Notes under the pieces: generated by a model
Databases searched by the model: none
Told to the model about the DNA's origin: nothing
What the model saw: only the letters and a program-made list of their open reading frames with translations
Translations under genes and position numbers: made by a program
Shown: positions 35,843 through 45,001 of the stretch, in pieces
Numbering within the stretch: the stretch's first letter is position 1
How the letters are laid out: the number at the start of each line of letters is the position of its first letter
Source: Pollutimonas sp963712655
GTDB lineage: Bacteria; Pseudomonadota; Gammaproteobacteria; Burkholderiales; Burkholderiaceae_B
Direction: 5' to 3'
DNA length: 64,000 nt
NCBI GenBank assembly: GCA_963712655.1
Contig: CAVQIT010000008.1
Location: forward strand, 1,488,001-1,552,000

Positions 35843-36826
35843 ATGAAAAAAGCAGTAGCTACATTGGCATTGACGCTGGCAGCGTGCGCCGCCGGCGTCG
35901 TGGCGCCGGCGGCAAGCAGCGCGGCGGGCGCATGGCCGGAAAAACCCATACGCCTTCTGGTCGGCTTTGCGCCGGGCGGCCCTACCGATAATGTGGCGCG
36001 CATCATCGCCAAGAAGATGAGCGCGGACCTTGGCCAGCCTATCGTTGTCGAAAACAAGGCGGGGGCGGGCGGAAACATAGCGGCCGCGTCGTTGCGGCAA
36101 GTGCCGGCCGACGGCTACACCTTCTTGTACAACACCTCTTCCATTGTTATTGCGCCGTGGGTATATAAGTCGGTCGGATTCGATCCCCTCAAGGATTTTG
36201 CGCCGGTCGGCCTGACCGCGGCGGTTCCCCTGGTGCTGGTCGTCAATAATTCTGTGCCGGCCAAGTCGGCAAAAGAATTGATGGATCTGATCAAGGCCAA
36301 TCCCGACAAGTACAACTATGCGTCGTCGGGCACCGGGGCTATCGAGCATCTTACCGCCGCCAACATCCTGAGCATTGTCGACGGCAAGGCCGTGCATGTG
36401 CCTTATAAAGGAACAGCGCCCGCCCAGGTCGACCTGATAGCCGGGGCGACGCAATTCACGACCACCACCCTGAACACCGCGATAGGGGCTGTCAATGCCG
36501 GTACGCTCAAGGCCTTGGCCATTACCAGCCGGCTGCGTTCCCCGGTAATGCCCAATGTGCCCACGCTGGACGAAAGCCTGATTCCGGGTTTTGAAAGCCT
36601 GGCCTGGCAAGGGATTGTCGCGCCGGCCGGTACTCCCCCGGCAATCATTGAAAAGTTCAACAAGGCCATCAATGATGCGCTGAAATCCGAGGAAGTGCGC
36701 AAGAGTCTTGAAGACCAGGGAACATTTTCCCTGGGCGGCAGCGCCGGCGATTACGCCGCTTACATCAAAAAAGAATATGACCGCTGGGAGAAAGTGGTCA
36801 AAGCATCGGGGTCCGCGGCGAAGTGA
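35843..36826 (+). CDS. Bug/TctC family periplasmic receptor
   Basis: This 327-residue receptor has a signal peptide (about 1-33, ending SSAAG), WPEKPIRLLVGFAPGGPTD, VENKAGAGGNIAA and PADGYTFLYN. An AGGAGCGAG ribosome site lies just before the ATG. It is inside the CoA-degradation operon, 28 bases after the MaoC-like gene, and is the best candidate for the receptor that captures that pathway's acid. Confidence 0.93.
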   Translation: MKKAVATLALTLAACAAGVVAPAASSAAGAWPEKPIRLLVGFAPGGPTDNVARIIAKKMSADLGQPIVVENKAGAGGNIAAASLRQVPADGYTFLYNTSSIVIAPWVYKSVGFDPLKDFAPVGLTAAVPLVLVVNNSVPAKSAKELMDLIKANPDKYNYASSGTGAIEHLTAANILSIVDGKAVHVPYKGTAPAQVDLIAGATQFTTTTLNTAIGAVNAGTLKALAITSRLRSPVMPNVPTLDESLIPGFESLAWQGIVAPAGTPPAIIEKFNKAINDALKSEEVRKSLEDQGTFSLGGSAGDYAAYIKKEYDRWEKVVKASGSAAK

Positions 36827-36860
36827 TGCCTATAATGGCTTTTTTTACTTGGGAATTGCC

Positions 36861-37370
36861 ATGACTATCTCTCTCCATGCCGCTTCGGTGCCGGTTTTCA
36901 AACAAATGCTGGGCAGCATGGATGCTGTTCTGGAGAAGGCTCAAGAACATGCCGCCGCCAGGAATATCGATCCCAATGCCTTATTGCAGGCGCGTCTTTT
37001 CCCCGATATGTTTCCCCTGGTCCGGCAAGTGCAGGTTGCGTGCGATTTCGCCCGCGGCGTGTCGGCCCGCCTGGCCGGCGCCGAAGTCCCCAAGTATGAA
37101 GACAGCGAACAAACATTTGCCGATCTGCATGCCTTGATCGGCAAGACGCTGAATTTTGTCGAGGGATTTACTCCCGCTCAAATCGATGGCAACGAAGACC
37201 GCGTCATCGTTACTCGTCCCGGTACACCCAAAGAAAAGAAATTCACCGGCCAGTCTTATCTGCTGGCTTACGGCCTGCCGCAATTTTTCTTCCATGTCTC
37301 CGCCACCTATGCCATCCTGCGCCATAACGGCGTTGAAGTGGGCAAGCGTGATTTCATGGGGCAGTACTGA
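36861..37370 (+). CDS. DUF1993 family protein
   Basis: This 169-residue protein belongs to DUF1993, a four-helix family related in fold to DinB/YfiT; its function is unknown. Motifs are LHAASVPVFKQMLGSMD at the N terminus, LFPDMFPLVRQVQVACDFA and a C-terminal FFFHVSATYAILRHNGVE typical of the family. The frame is open further upstream but homology starts at MTISLHAAS. TATAAT at 36831 suggests its own promoter, so it may not belong to the degradation operon. Confidence 0.88.
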   Translation: MTISLHAASVPVFKQMLGSMDAVLEKAQEHAAARNIDPNALLQARLFPDMFPLVRQVQVACDFARGVSARLAGAEVPKYEDSEQTFADLHALIGKTLNFVEGFTPAQIDGNEDRVIVTRPGTPKEKKFTGQSYLLAYGLPQFFFHVSATYAILRHNGVEVGKRDFMGQY

Positions 37371-37516
37371 CATTCCCATTAGGGTTCCATAGGCCGGATC
37401 GGCGCCAAGGCGCATAATCCGGTCTCCGGCAGGCATGGCGCCCGAAGAAGGTTGCCGGCCGTCCGCGCCGCCTGCCGAGTTTAGAATGGCTCTATAGTTC
37501 AACGAGGAAGCAGAGC

Positions 37517-38194
37517 ATGGATCAGTCCGATATAGTCGCCGGAGCGATTACGTCTCGCCGCAGCGTGCGGGGTTTTTTGCCCGACCCGGTCGGCATCGAC
37601 CTGATCAGGAAAATACTGTCCATTGCCTCATATGCCCCTAGCGGCAGCAATATACAACCATGGAAAGTCCATGTTCTCATGGGCGATAAGCGCGACGAGC
37701 TGTCCCGGCTATTGCTCGATGCGCATAATCGGAAATTGCCCGAAACCCGCGAATATGAATATTATCCGACGCAATGGCGCAGTCCTTATATCGAGCGTCG
37801 GCGCCGGACGGGTTGGGGTTTGTATGGAATGCTGGGCATACAGAAGGGCGACACCCAGGCTTCCGCCAAGCAGATCGGACAAAACTACATGTTCTTTGGA
37901 GCCCCGGTCGTACTGATGTTTGCCATAGACAAAGACCTAAACCAGGGCAGTTGGCTGGATTACGGCATGTTTTTGCAGAGCATCATGGTGACGGCGCGCG
38001 GCTACGGTTTGCATACCTGCGCGCAGGCGGCATTGGTCAACTATTCTTCCATCGTCAAAAATCATCTCGGTATCGGCGACGACCAGACGTTGATCTGCGG
38101 GATTTCCATGGGCTACGAAGACACCGCCAGCCCGGCGAACAAGTTCAGGCCGGAGCGCATCGACCTTGATGAGTTCGTGACGGTTCATTCTTAA
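37517..38194 (+). CDS. Nitroreductase family flavoprotein
   Basis: This 225-residue protein of the FMN-dependent nitroreductase fold has RRSVRGFLPDPV (FMN phosphate contact) and YAPSGSNIQPWKVHVL near the N terminus. GYGLHTCAQAALVNYSSIVK follows, and the C-terminal ICGISMGYEDTASPANKFRPER completes the family pattern. Such enzymes reduce quinones, nitroaromatics or enones with NAD(P)H. It has a GAGGAAG ribosome site and stands between the DUF1993 gene and a CoA transferase. The natural substrate is unknown. Confidence 0.9.
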   Translation: MDQSDIVAGAITSRRSVRGFLPDPVGIDLIRKILSIASYAPSGSNIQPWKVHVLMGDKRDELSRLLLDAHNRKLPETREYEYYPTQWRSPYIERRRRTGWGLYGMLGIQKGDTQASAKQIGQNYMFFGAPVVLMFAIDKDLNQGSWLDYGMFLQSIMVTARGYGLHTCAQAALVNYSSIVKNHLGIGDDQTLICGISMGYEDTASPANKFRPERIDLDEFVTVHS

Positions 38195-38316
38195 GGCTGT
38201 TCCAGCAAGCGGGGCGGTGCTCGCTTACGATTTTTACGAACGAGTCCTTCGAGGATTTGAACTGGCTTGTTTCCAGCCTGCTCCGTAGACTTGCCTTCTA
38301 TCTAGAGAGGGTGTCG

Positions 38317-39516
38317 ATGGTTGGAAATGCTTTGAAGGGTATGCGTGTCCTGGACTTGTCGCGCATTTTGGCGGGGCCGTGGTGTACGCAGAATCTGGCG
38401 GATCTGGGCGCCGAAGTCATCAAGGTCGAACGGCCGCAAGGCGGCGATGACACGCGAGGATGGGGGCCTCCTTATCTTGAATCCACCGACGGCGATGAGG
38501 CCATGTCGGCCTATTTCATTTGCTGCAATCGCAACAAGAAATCGATCTGCCTGGATTTCAAATCAGAGGACGACCGGACACATCTGCTGGAGCTTGTCCG
38601 CACAGCCGATGTGCTCGTCGAAAATTACCGGGTCGGCACGTTGAAACAGTACGGCCTGGATTACGAGAACCTGAAGGCGATCAATCCCAAGCTGGTGTAT
38701 ATCTCGATCACCGGTTATGGGCAGAGTGGGCCCAAGTCGGATCGTCCCGGCTACGACTATATTTTTCAGGGCTTGGGCGGCTTGATGAGCTACACCGGCC
38801 GCGCCGACGACGAAGAGGGCGCGGGGCCATTGCGCACAGGCGTGGCCGTGGTCGATATCACCACCGGCATGTACGCCACCTCGGCGGTGCTTGCCGCATT
38901 GCTTCAGCGCGAGCGTACAGGGCAGGGAGCCTACCTGGATTTGGCGTTGCTGGATGTGGCGGTGGCCATGAACGCCAATCAGGCGGCAAACTATCTGGTC
39001 TCCGGCCGCAATCCCCAGCGCACCGGCAACGCTCACCCCAATCTGGCTCCCTATGAAGTATTCCTGGCCGCCGATGGCTACTTCATCCTGGCGGTCGGCA
39101 ACGACACGCAATTTCGCAAGTTGTGCCGGATCATTGGCCAGCCGGACCTGGCCGACGATGAGCGTTTCTCCACCAACGCGGGCCGCATCAATAATCTGAA
39201 GGCGCTGCGGCCTATCCTGGCTGAGATGTTTGCACATCACCCAAGACAGTACTGGACCGATCACCTGGATGCGCTGGGGATTTCATGGGGGGCTGTAAAT
39301 ACCCTTGCCGAAGTATTCAGCGATGAACAAGTGCTCCATCGCAATATGTTGAGGCATGTACAGCACGAGAAATTGGGCCGCATTGCTTTAGTGGGCAATC
39401 CTATGCTGGCCGGCGGGCAAGAGGACGCCAGGATGGATTCCCCGCCTTTGCTTGGCGAACATACCGCCGAGATATTGAACACCCTCACAAACCAAGCTTA
39501 CCAAGGAAATATTTGA
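38317..39516 (+). CDS. CaiB/BaiF (family III) CoA transferase
   Basis: This roughly 399-residue enzyme moves CoA between carboxylates. LKGMRVLDLSRILAGPWCTQ and LGAEVIKVERP open the protein, and NPKLVYISITGYGQSGP follows. GVAVVDITTGMYA carries the aspartate expected to form the covalent intermediate (by alignment with formyl-CoA transferase Asp169). The start at 38317 follows AGAGAGG; GTG 38311 is a possible alternative. Its TGA overlaps the ATG of the next Bug receptor by one base. It gives the cluster a second, ATP-free way of loading CoA. Confidence 0.92.
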   Translation: MVGNALKGMRVLDLSRILAGPWCTQNLADLGAEVIKVERPQGGDDTRGWGPPYLESTDGDEAMSAYFICCNRNKKSICLDFKSEDDRTHLLELVRTADVLVENYRVGTLKQYGLDYENLKAINPKLVYISITGYGQSGPKSDRPGYDYIFQGLGGLMSYTGRADDEEGAGPLRTGVAVVDITTGMYATSAVLAALLQRERTGQGAYLDLALLDVAVAMNANQAANYLVSGRNPQRTGNAHPNLAPYEVFLAADGYFILAVGNDTQFRKLCRIIGQPDLADDERFSTNAGRINNLKALRPILAEMFAHHPRQYWTDHLDALGISWGAVNTLAEVFSDEQVLHRNMLRHVQHEKLGRIALVGNPMLAGGQEDARMDSPPLLGEHTAEILNTLTNQAYQGNI

Positions 39517-40484
39517 TGTTGCATAAAATCGTGAAGCTGGCTGTCGGCACAGCATTGTTGACGGCCTCGGCCCTGGCCGCGGCGGCCTATCCAGAGCATC
39601 CAATCAAATTGATCGTGCCATATGCGCCGGGCGGCACCACCGACCTTGTCGCGCGTATCGTAGCGACCAAGCTGGGAGAAACCCTGGGGCAGCCGGTAGT
39701 TGTTTTGAACAAGCCGGGAGCGGGAGGCGCGATAGGCAGCGCATTTGCAACCCGCGAACGGCCTGACGGATACACGCTGGTCATGGCGGTGGAGAGTTCG
39801 CATGCGGTAAATCCCAGCGTCCAGAAAACCTCCTTGTATGACCCGATCAAGGATTTTTCGCCCATCAGCAACCTGGCCAATGTGTTGGGAGTGCTGGATG
39901 TCAATGCCGACTCCGACATCAAGACGTTTCCGCAACTGCTCGAAGTTCTGAAGGCGGAGCCCGCAAAACTCTCCTTCGGCTCGTCCGGAAATGGCGGCTA
40001 TAGCCATTTGTTCGGCGAATTCTTCCTGAGCGCAACCAAGACCAAAATGCTGCATGTGCCTTATAAAGGTTTAGGCCCTGCCTTGACCGATCTGGTTACA
40101 GGGCAGATCAATGTTGTGTTCGATAATTTGCCGTCTTCCTCCGGCCTGATTCAGGGCGGCAAGCTGCGTGCGCTGGCGGTTGCCGCGCCTGCCCGGGTGA
40201 AAGAGATGCCGGATGTGCCGACCTACGCCGAAATGGGCTATCCGCAGTTGAATACCCCGTCGTGGTTCGGACTGGCTGCGCCGGCCCATTTGCCCGATGA
40301 TATTCAGGCGACGTTGAATCAGGCTGTGAAGGTAACCTTGTCGGACCCTGCCGTCATCAAGTTGATCGAGCAGCAGGGCGCCGTACCCAATTACACGACG
40401 CCTCAGGAATTTTCCGCAATGATCCGCAATTCCAATGAGCAATGGAAGAAGGTCGTTCAAGAAATCGGCTTTGAAAAACTCTGA
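39516..40484 (+). CDS. Bug/TctC family periplasmic receptor
   Basis: This 322-residue receptor has a short signal peptide (about 1-23, ending LAAAA), YPEHPIKLIVPYAPGGTTD, VLNKPGAGGAIG and RPDGYTLVMA. It is translationally coupled to the CoA transferase (TGATG) and followed after 8 bases by an enoyl-CoA hydratase. Receptor and enzymes are therefore made together, and its ligand is probably the CoA-transferase substrate. Confidence 0.93.
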   Translation: MLHKIVKLAVGTALLTASALAAAAYPEHPIKLIVPYAPGGTTDLVARIVATKLGETLGQPVVVLNKPGAGGAIGSAFATRERPDGYTLVMAVESSHAVNPSVQKTSLYDPIKDFSPISNLANVLGVLDVNADSDIKTFPQLLEVLKAEPAKLSFGSSGNGGYSHLFGEFFLSATKTKMLHVPYKGLGPALTDLVTGQINVVFDNLPSSSGLIQGGKLRALAVAAPARVKEMPDVPTYAEMGYPQLNTPSWFGLAAPAHLPDDIQATLNQAVKVTLSDPAVIKLIEQQGAVPNYTTPQEFSAMIRNSNEQWKKVVQEIGFEKL

Positions 40485-40492
40485 GGAATGAC

Positions 40493-41296
40493 ATGAGCGA
40501 AAAGGCCTGGGAGCGGCATGCCGCCTTGACTATTGCCGGCAATGGCGTGGCAACCTTATCCATCAGCAATGCGGGAAGCTTGAATATCTTGAGTTCGCCT
40601 GTCGTGGCTGCGCTGTCGGCGGCCCTGGCCGACATTGCGCGGCAGCCCGCGATACGAGTGCTTGTTCTGCGCGGCGATGGCGACAAAGCCTTTGTGGCCG
40701 GCGCCGACATCAAAGAAATGGCGAGTTTTGACGAGGCCGGGGCGGCGGTTTTCATCGACGGCTTGCGGCGGCTTTGCGAGGGTGTGCGGCAGCTTTCCGT
40801 TCCTGTCATTGCACGAGTGCCGGGCTGGTGCCTGGGAGGCGGCCTGGAACTCGCTCTAGCTTGCGATTTACGGATTGCCGCCGATGTTGCGAAGCTGGGC
40901 ATGCCGGAAGTGCAAGTTGGAATTCCGTCCATCATTCATGCGGCGCTGTTGCCGCGCCTGGTGGGAAAGGCGCGCGCGTCATGGATGCTGCTGACCGGCG
41001 AGGTGGTCGACGCTCCTCTGGCTCTTTCTTATGGCTTGGTGGATAGGGTCGTGCCCTTGGGCGATCTTGATGCGGAAGTCGCCCGAATTGCCGATTTATT
41101 GGCCGGCCTGGGTTCCCAGGTGCTGGCGCAGCAGAAGCGCCTGTTGCGCGAATGGGAGGACGAGCCGCTGGACACGTCGATACGCAATGGCGTGCGCGAA
41201 TTTGCCGCGGCGTTCAATACGGGGGAACCGCAAAAATACATGGGTGAGTTTGTACGGGCCAAGGAGGCGCGTAAAACATCGTCCGGCGCCAACTGA
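40493..41296 (+). CDS. Enoyl-CoA hydratase/isomerase family protein
   Basis: This 267-residue crotonase-fold enzyme has the oxyanion-hole segments FVAGADIKEMASF (about residue 65) and PGWCLGGGLELALACDLRIA (about 105). The second catalytic Glu position is in LGMPEVQVGIPS, so hydratase activity is plausible. It is last in the operon with the CoA transferase and Bug receptor and probably hydrates the enoyl-CoA made by the pathway. Confidence 0.9.
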   Translation: MSEKAWERHAALTIAGNGVATLSISNAGSLNILSSPVVAALSAALADIARQPAIRVLVLRGDGDKAFVAGADIKEMASFDEAGAAVFIDGLRRLCEGVRQLSVPVIARVPGWCLGGGLELALACDLRIAADVAKLGMPEVQVGIPSIIHAALLPRLVGKARASWMLLTGEVVDAPLALSYGLVDRVVPLGDLDAEVARIADLLAGLGSQVLAQQKRLLREWEDEPLDTSIRNGVREFAAAFNTGEPQKYMGEFVRAKEARKTSSGAN

Positions 41297-41389
41297 CCGC
41301 GACTCTGGCAGGCGCTGTCCGTTGCGCCCTTGTTGCCTGGGCCACTTACCGCTATCCTGTATTGCCGTTATGGTCAATACGTGGGAGCG

Positions 41390-42313
41390 ATGGTTGTGCG
41401 ATACGAGCTAAAGGATTTGCGGCTGTTCATGGCCATTGTCGAGGCGCAGAATTTGTCGGTGGGCGCGGCGGCCATGCACATGACCGCATCATCGGCCAGT
41501 TATCGGCTCAAGAATCTCGAGTACGCGGTGGGCAGCGCCTTGTTCACGCGCACGCCCAAAGGAATGCGTCCTACTCCTGCCGGAGACGTGTTGCTGCGCC
41601 ATGTCAAGACGCTGCTGGCCGATGTCGAGGTCATGCATTCAGAGCTCAGCGACTATTCCAGGAACTTGAAGGGCAGTATTCGCCTGCTGGCCAACAGCAG
41701 TTCGCTCAATGGCTTCATCATTCCCAGCCTTGCGCGCTTCCTGGCGGCCAATTCCAGCATTAATGTCGACCTGAAGGAAGTCGCCAGCACATCCATTGTG
41801 GGCAAGATCGAAAACGACGAGGCCGATATCGGCATTGTCGCAGGCGATGTTCCATCTTCCAGTGTGCATTCCGAACTCTATGCGGTTGATCGCCTGGTTT
41901 GCGCCGTGGCTCCCGATCATCCTTTGGCGGGAGCCAAGGCGGCGTCTTTCCTGCAATTGCTTGAGCACGATTTTGTTTGCATGGATCGCAACAGCAGCAA
42001 TTTTCTTTTTCTCGGCAATCAGGCCAGGTTGGCCGGCAAGCCGCTGAATGCGCGGGTGCATGTGCAGGATTTCAATTCTGTCCTGTATCTGGTCGAGGCG
42101 CTGGTGGGTGCCGCCCTGGTGCCGGCCAGCGTGGCCGATGACCATATCCGGACCGGCCGTATCTGCAGTATTGCGATTACCGAGTCATGGGCGGTCAGAA
42201 ACCTGCATCTGGTCATGAAGCACGAGCCTGCCCAACGGGAGCTTATCCGCGAATTTGCCGATATTCTCTTGCACGATCCGAAGGTGGCCGCGGCGCGAGC
42301 CAAGGGAGAATAA
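41390..42313 (+). CDS. LysR family transcriptional regulator
   Basis: This roughly 307-residue LysR protein has an HTH at residues 5-65 (LSVGAAAMHMTASSASYRLKNLE) and an effector domain from about 92. The start is ATG 41390 or GTG 41396; GGGAG at 41383 is better spaced for the GTG. It is co-directional with and just downstream of the CoA transferase/hydratase genes, an arrangement less common than divergent. It ends nine bases from the stop of the convergent chemoreceptor. Confidence 0.9.
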   Translation: MVVRYELKDLRLFMAIVEAQNLSVGAAAMHMTASSASYRLKNLEYAVGSALFTRTPKGMRPTPAGDVLLRHVKTLLADVEVMHSELSDYSRNLKGSIRLLANSSSLNGFIIPSLARFLAANSSINVDLKEVASTSIVGKIENDEADIGIVAGDVPSSSVHSELYAVDRLVCAVAPDHPLAGAKAASFLQLLEHDFVCMDRNSSNFLFLGNQARLAGKPLNARVHVQDFNSVLYLVEALVGAALVPASVADDHIRTGRICSIAITESWAVRNLHLVMKHEPAQRELIREFADILLHDPKVAAARAKGE

Positions 42314-42322
42314 AAACCAGCC

Positions 42323-43636
42323 TCAGCTATGCGTGATGTTGTGCGTGACCTCGTCCAGGGTTTCCGACTGCTCCAGCGACACGCTCACGACTTCAGCCAC
42401 GATTTCCGTGACCCGCCGCGATGACGCCACGATATCGTTCATGGTGGCCCCGGCCGAGTGGGCCTGGCCTGCGCCGTGCTTGATCTGGTCCACCGAGGCG
42501 ATAATCAGCGCCTTGATTTCCTTGGCCGCGGAGGCGCTGTTTTGCGCAAGATTGCGCACTTCGGCGGCGACGACCGCAAAGCCTTTTCCTTGGGAACCGG
42601 CGCGGGCCGCCTCCACAGCGGCGTTGAGCGCCAGGATATTGGTCTGGAATGCGATGCCGTCCATGACGCCGATGATATCCGCTATCTTGCGCGAGCTTTG
42701 GCTGATCCTGTCCATGGTCTGCACGACATCCTGAACCGTTTTCCCGCCTTGTTCGGCCACGTTGCAGGCTTGCTGCGCCAGGTCGTTGGCCTGGGTGGCC
42801 CGCGCCGCATTGTCCTTGAGGCCCTGCACGGCGATGTCCAAGGTTTGCGCGGCGGTGAAACGCCGGGTGATGTCGGTGGCGTACTTGACTACCTTGAATG
42901 GACGGCCTTCGGAGTCCAGGATGGGGTTGTAGCTGGCTTCGATCCATACACGCCGCCCCCCTTTGCCGATGCGCAGGTATTGGCCGGTGTCGTACTTACC
43001 GTTGTTCAATTGGACCCAGAACTCGCGGTAGGACGGGCTGTTCCGGTCCTCGGGCAGCACGAACATGCTGTGATGCTGACCGATGACTTCATCCAGGGTG
43101 TAGCCCAAGGCGCTCAGAAAAAGACTGTTGGCGTGGATGATGGTGCCATCGAGCTCGAATTCGACAATTGCCTGGACTCTGGAAATGGCTTCCAGTTGAC
43201 CCTGCATATCGGCGTTGCGGCGTTCCTGGGCGGTGATGTCGGTGGCGTACTTGACGATTTTCACCGGCCGGCCGGCATGGTTGAGGATAGGGTTGTAGCT
43301 GGCTTGCAGCCAGATTTCCCGCCCACCCTTGGCAATACGCCTATAGCGCCCGGCATCATAGTCTCCCCGGCCCAGCTTTTGCCAGAATTTGGCATAGGCC
43401 GCCGACTGGCGGGCAGCGGGGTCGACAAAAATGCCGTGGTGCTCGCCCTGGATTTCGGCCAGCGTATAGCCCATGGTATCCAGAAAGTTCTGGTTTGCCA
43501 TGAGAATATAGCCTTCGGTGTCGAACTCGATGACGGCTTGCGCCTTTTGGATGGCGGCAAGTTGTCCATGGAGGTCGGCTTTTTCTGTTTGCCGACCACC
43601 GCCAAACAGGCGCGTTAATGCGGAGCCTTGAATCAT
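42323..43636 (-). CDS. Soluble methyl-accepting chemotaxis protein with two PAS domains
   Basis: This 437-residue chemoreceptor has no membrane segment. Two similar PAS/PAC units (about residues 25-145 and 146-265, each ending KIVKYATDIT or KVVKYATDIT) precede the signalling hairpin with tip GIAFQTNILALNAAVEAARAG. The two PAS domains are close copies of each other, and each has YNPILN or YNPILD. The C terminus stops soon after the returning helix, earlier than most receptors, and no CheR-binding tail is seen. The start follows GAGGGA; upstream in-frame sequence has no homology. It probably senses a cytoplasmic redox or small-molecule cue. Confidence 0.9.
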   Translation of the reverse strand: MIQGSALTRLFGGGRQTEKADLHGQLAAIQKAQAVIEFDTEGYILMANQNFLDTMGYTLAEIQGEHHGIFVDPAARQSAAYAKFWQKLGRGDYDAGRYRRIAKGGREIWLQASYNPILNHAGRPVKIVKYATDITAQERRNADMQGQLEAISRVQAIVEFELDGTIIHANSLFLSALGYTLDEVIGQHHSMFVLPEDRNSPSYREFWVQLNNGKYDTGQYLRIGKGGRRVWIEASYNPILDSEGRPFKVVKYATDITRRFTAAQTLDIAVQGLKDNAARATQANDLAQQACNVAEQGGKTVQDVVQTMDRISQSSRKIADIIGVMDGIAFQTNILALNAAVEAARAGSQGKGFAVVAAEVRNLAQNSASAAKEIKALIIASVDQIKHGAGQAHSAGATMNDIVASSRRVTEIVAEVVSVSLEQSETLDEVTHNITHS

Positions 43637-43868
43637 CTTGTCCCTCGCTGGCAAGTATGGCCGATTGTCGGCCTCGAGAAATCGACATGCCACGGGGGTG
43701 CCTTGGCATGGATTGCTGAATTGCGCGTATTTATATGTATTGCTGTTAACGGCAAGACAGGCGTTTACTTTAGGGATGGCGCGTCTGGATATCGCGCCCG
43801 GCAAGCCGCCGCCTGCGCGATGGTATAAAATTTCCCGACCTTCACTTACGACCATTGCGGATATATCG

Positions 43869-44975
43869 ATGACTACTTCGGCTTCAGCTCCAGCTTTACT
43901 CATCAATCCTTCCACCCACATCCTGAGCGATGCCGAGCGAGCCAAGCTGATGGCCAGTCCGGGCTTTGGCCGTATTTTCACCGATCACATGGTCGTCATT
44001 CCCTATCGCGACGGGGCCTGGCAGCAGGGCGAAGTCAAGGCCTATGGCCCGCTGAGCCTGGATCCGTCGGCGTCCTCTCTGCATTACGGCCAGGCCATCT
44101 TCGAAGGTTTCAAAGCCTTTGCGCAACCCGATGGGGGTATCAAGACATTCCGGCCGGACGCCAACGCAGAGCGTTTTAACCGAAGCGCCGCCCGCCTGGC
44201 CATGCCCGAATTGCCTGTCGCCTTGTTCCAGCAAGCCGCCGATGCCTTGATTTCCCTGGATCGTGCCTGGGTGCCGGAGAAAATGGGCGAAAGCCTTTAT
44301 CTGCGCCCGCTGATGATCGCTACCGACCCCTTCCTGGGTGTGCGTCCCGCTCTCGAGTACCTGTTTATCTTGTTCGCCTCGCCGGCGGGCGCCTATTTTT
44401 CCCAGGGCGTGAAACCGGTAACAGTATGGATCAGCGAAGATTACGTGCGCGCCGCCGCGGGCGGCACAGGCGAAGCCAAGTGCGCCGGCAACTATGCCGC
44501 CAGCCTGGTGGCCCAGGCCCAGGCCCTGGAGCAAGGCTGCGACCAGGTGGTCTGGCTGGATTCGGTGCGCCGCGAATACATAGAAGAAATGGGCGGCATG
44601 AATCTTTTCTTCGTGTACCAGGACGGCGGCAAGACCACCCTGGTCACCCCGGAGCTTACCGGTACCCTGTTGCCGGGCATTACGCGCCGCAGCCTGCTTG
44701 AAATGGCCGGCGATTTAGGGTTTGAAACGCAGGAGCGCAAGCTCACGGTCCAGCAATGGCGCGACGATATCGCCTCCGGACGCATGACAGAGGTATTCGC
44801 TTGCGGCACGGCCGCCGTGATCACGCCGGTTGGCCACGTCAAAGCGAAGGGCTTCGACATGCAGATCAATCGCGGCGAAAACGGCCCCGTCACCTTGGCC
44901 CTGCGCAAAGCGCTGCTGGATCTGCAGCATGGCGCGGCTGCCGATACGCACGGATGGATGCACACGGTTTGCTAA
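43869..44975 (+). CDS. ilvE: Branched-chain amino acid aminotransferase
   Basis: This 368-residue fold-type IV PLP enzyme carries out the last step of leucine, isoleucine and valine synthesis. LHYGQAIFEGFKAF lies near residue 80, the PLP-binding Lys in GEAKCAGNYAASL (about 200), and EEMGGMNLFFVY and GTLLPGITRRSLLEMA follow. Length matches the long IlvE type. A TATAAA sequence at 43823 is a possible -10 box. It is divergent from the chemoreceptor and convergent with chrA; no biosynthetic partner is adjacent. Confidence 0.95.
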   Translation: MTTSASAPALLINPSTHILSDAERAKLMASPGFGRIFTDHMVVIPYRDGAWQQGEVKAYGPLSLDPSASSLHYGQAIFEGFKAFAQPDGGIKTFRPDANAERFNRSAARLAMPELPVALFQQAADALISLDRAWVPEKMGESLYLRPLMIATDPFLGVRPALEYLFILFASPAGAYFSQGVKPVTVWISEDYVRAAAGGTGEAKCAGNYAASLVAQAQALEQGCDQVVWLDSVRREYIEEMGGMNLFFVYQDGGKTTLVTPELTGTLLPGITRRSLLEMAGDLGFETQERKLTVQQWRDDIASGRMTEVFACGTAAVITPVGHVKAKGFDMQINRGENGPVTLALRKALLDLQHGAAADTHGWMHTVC

Positions 44976-45001
44976 GGTGTGCCGGCATGTCCGGCCTCTT
45001 G

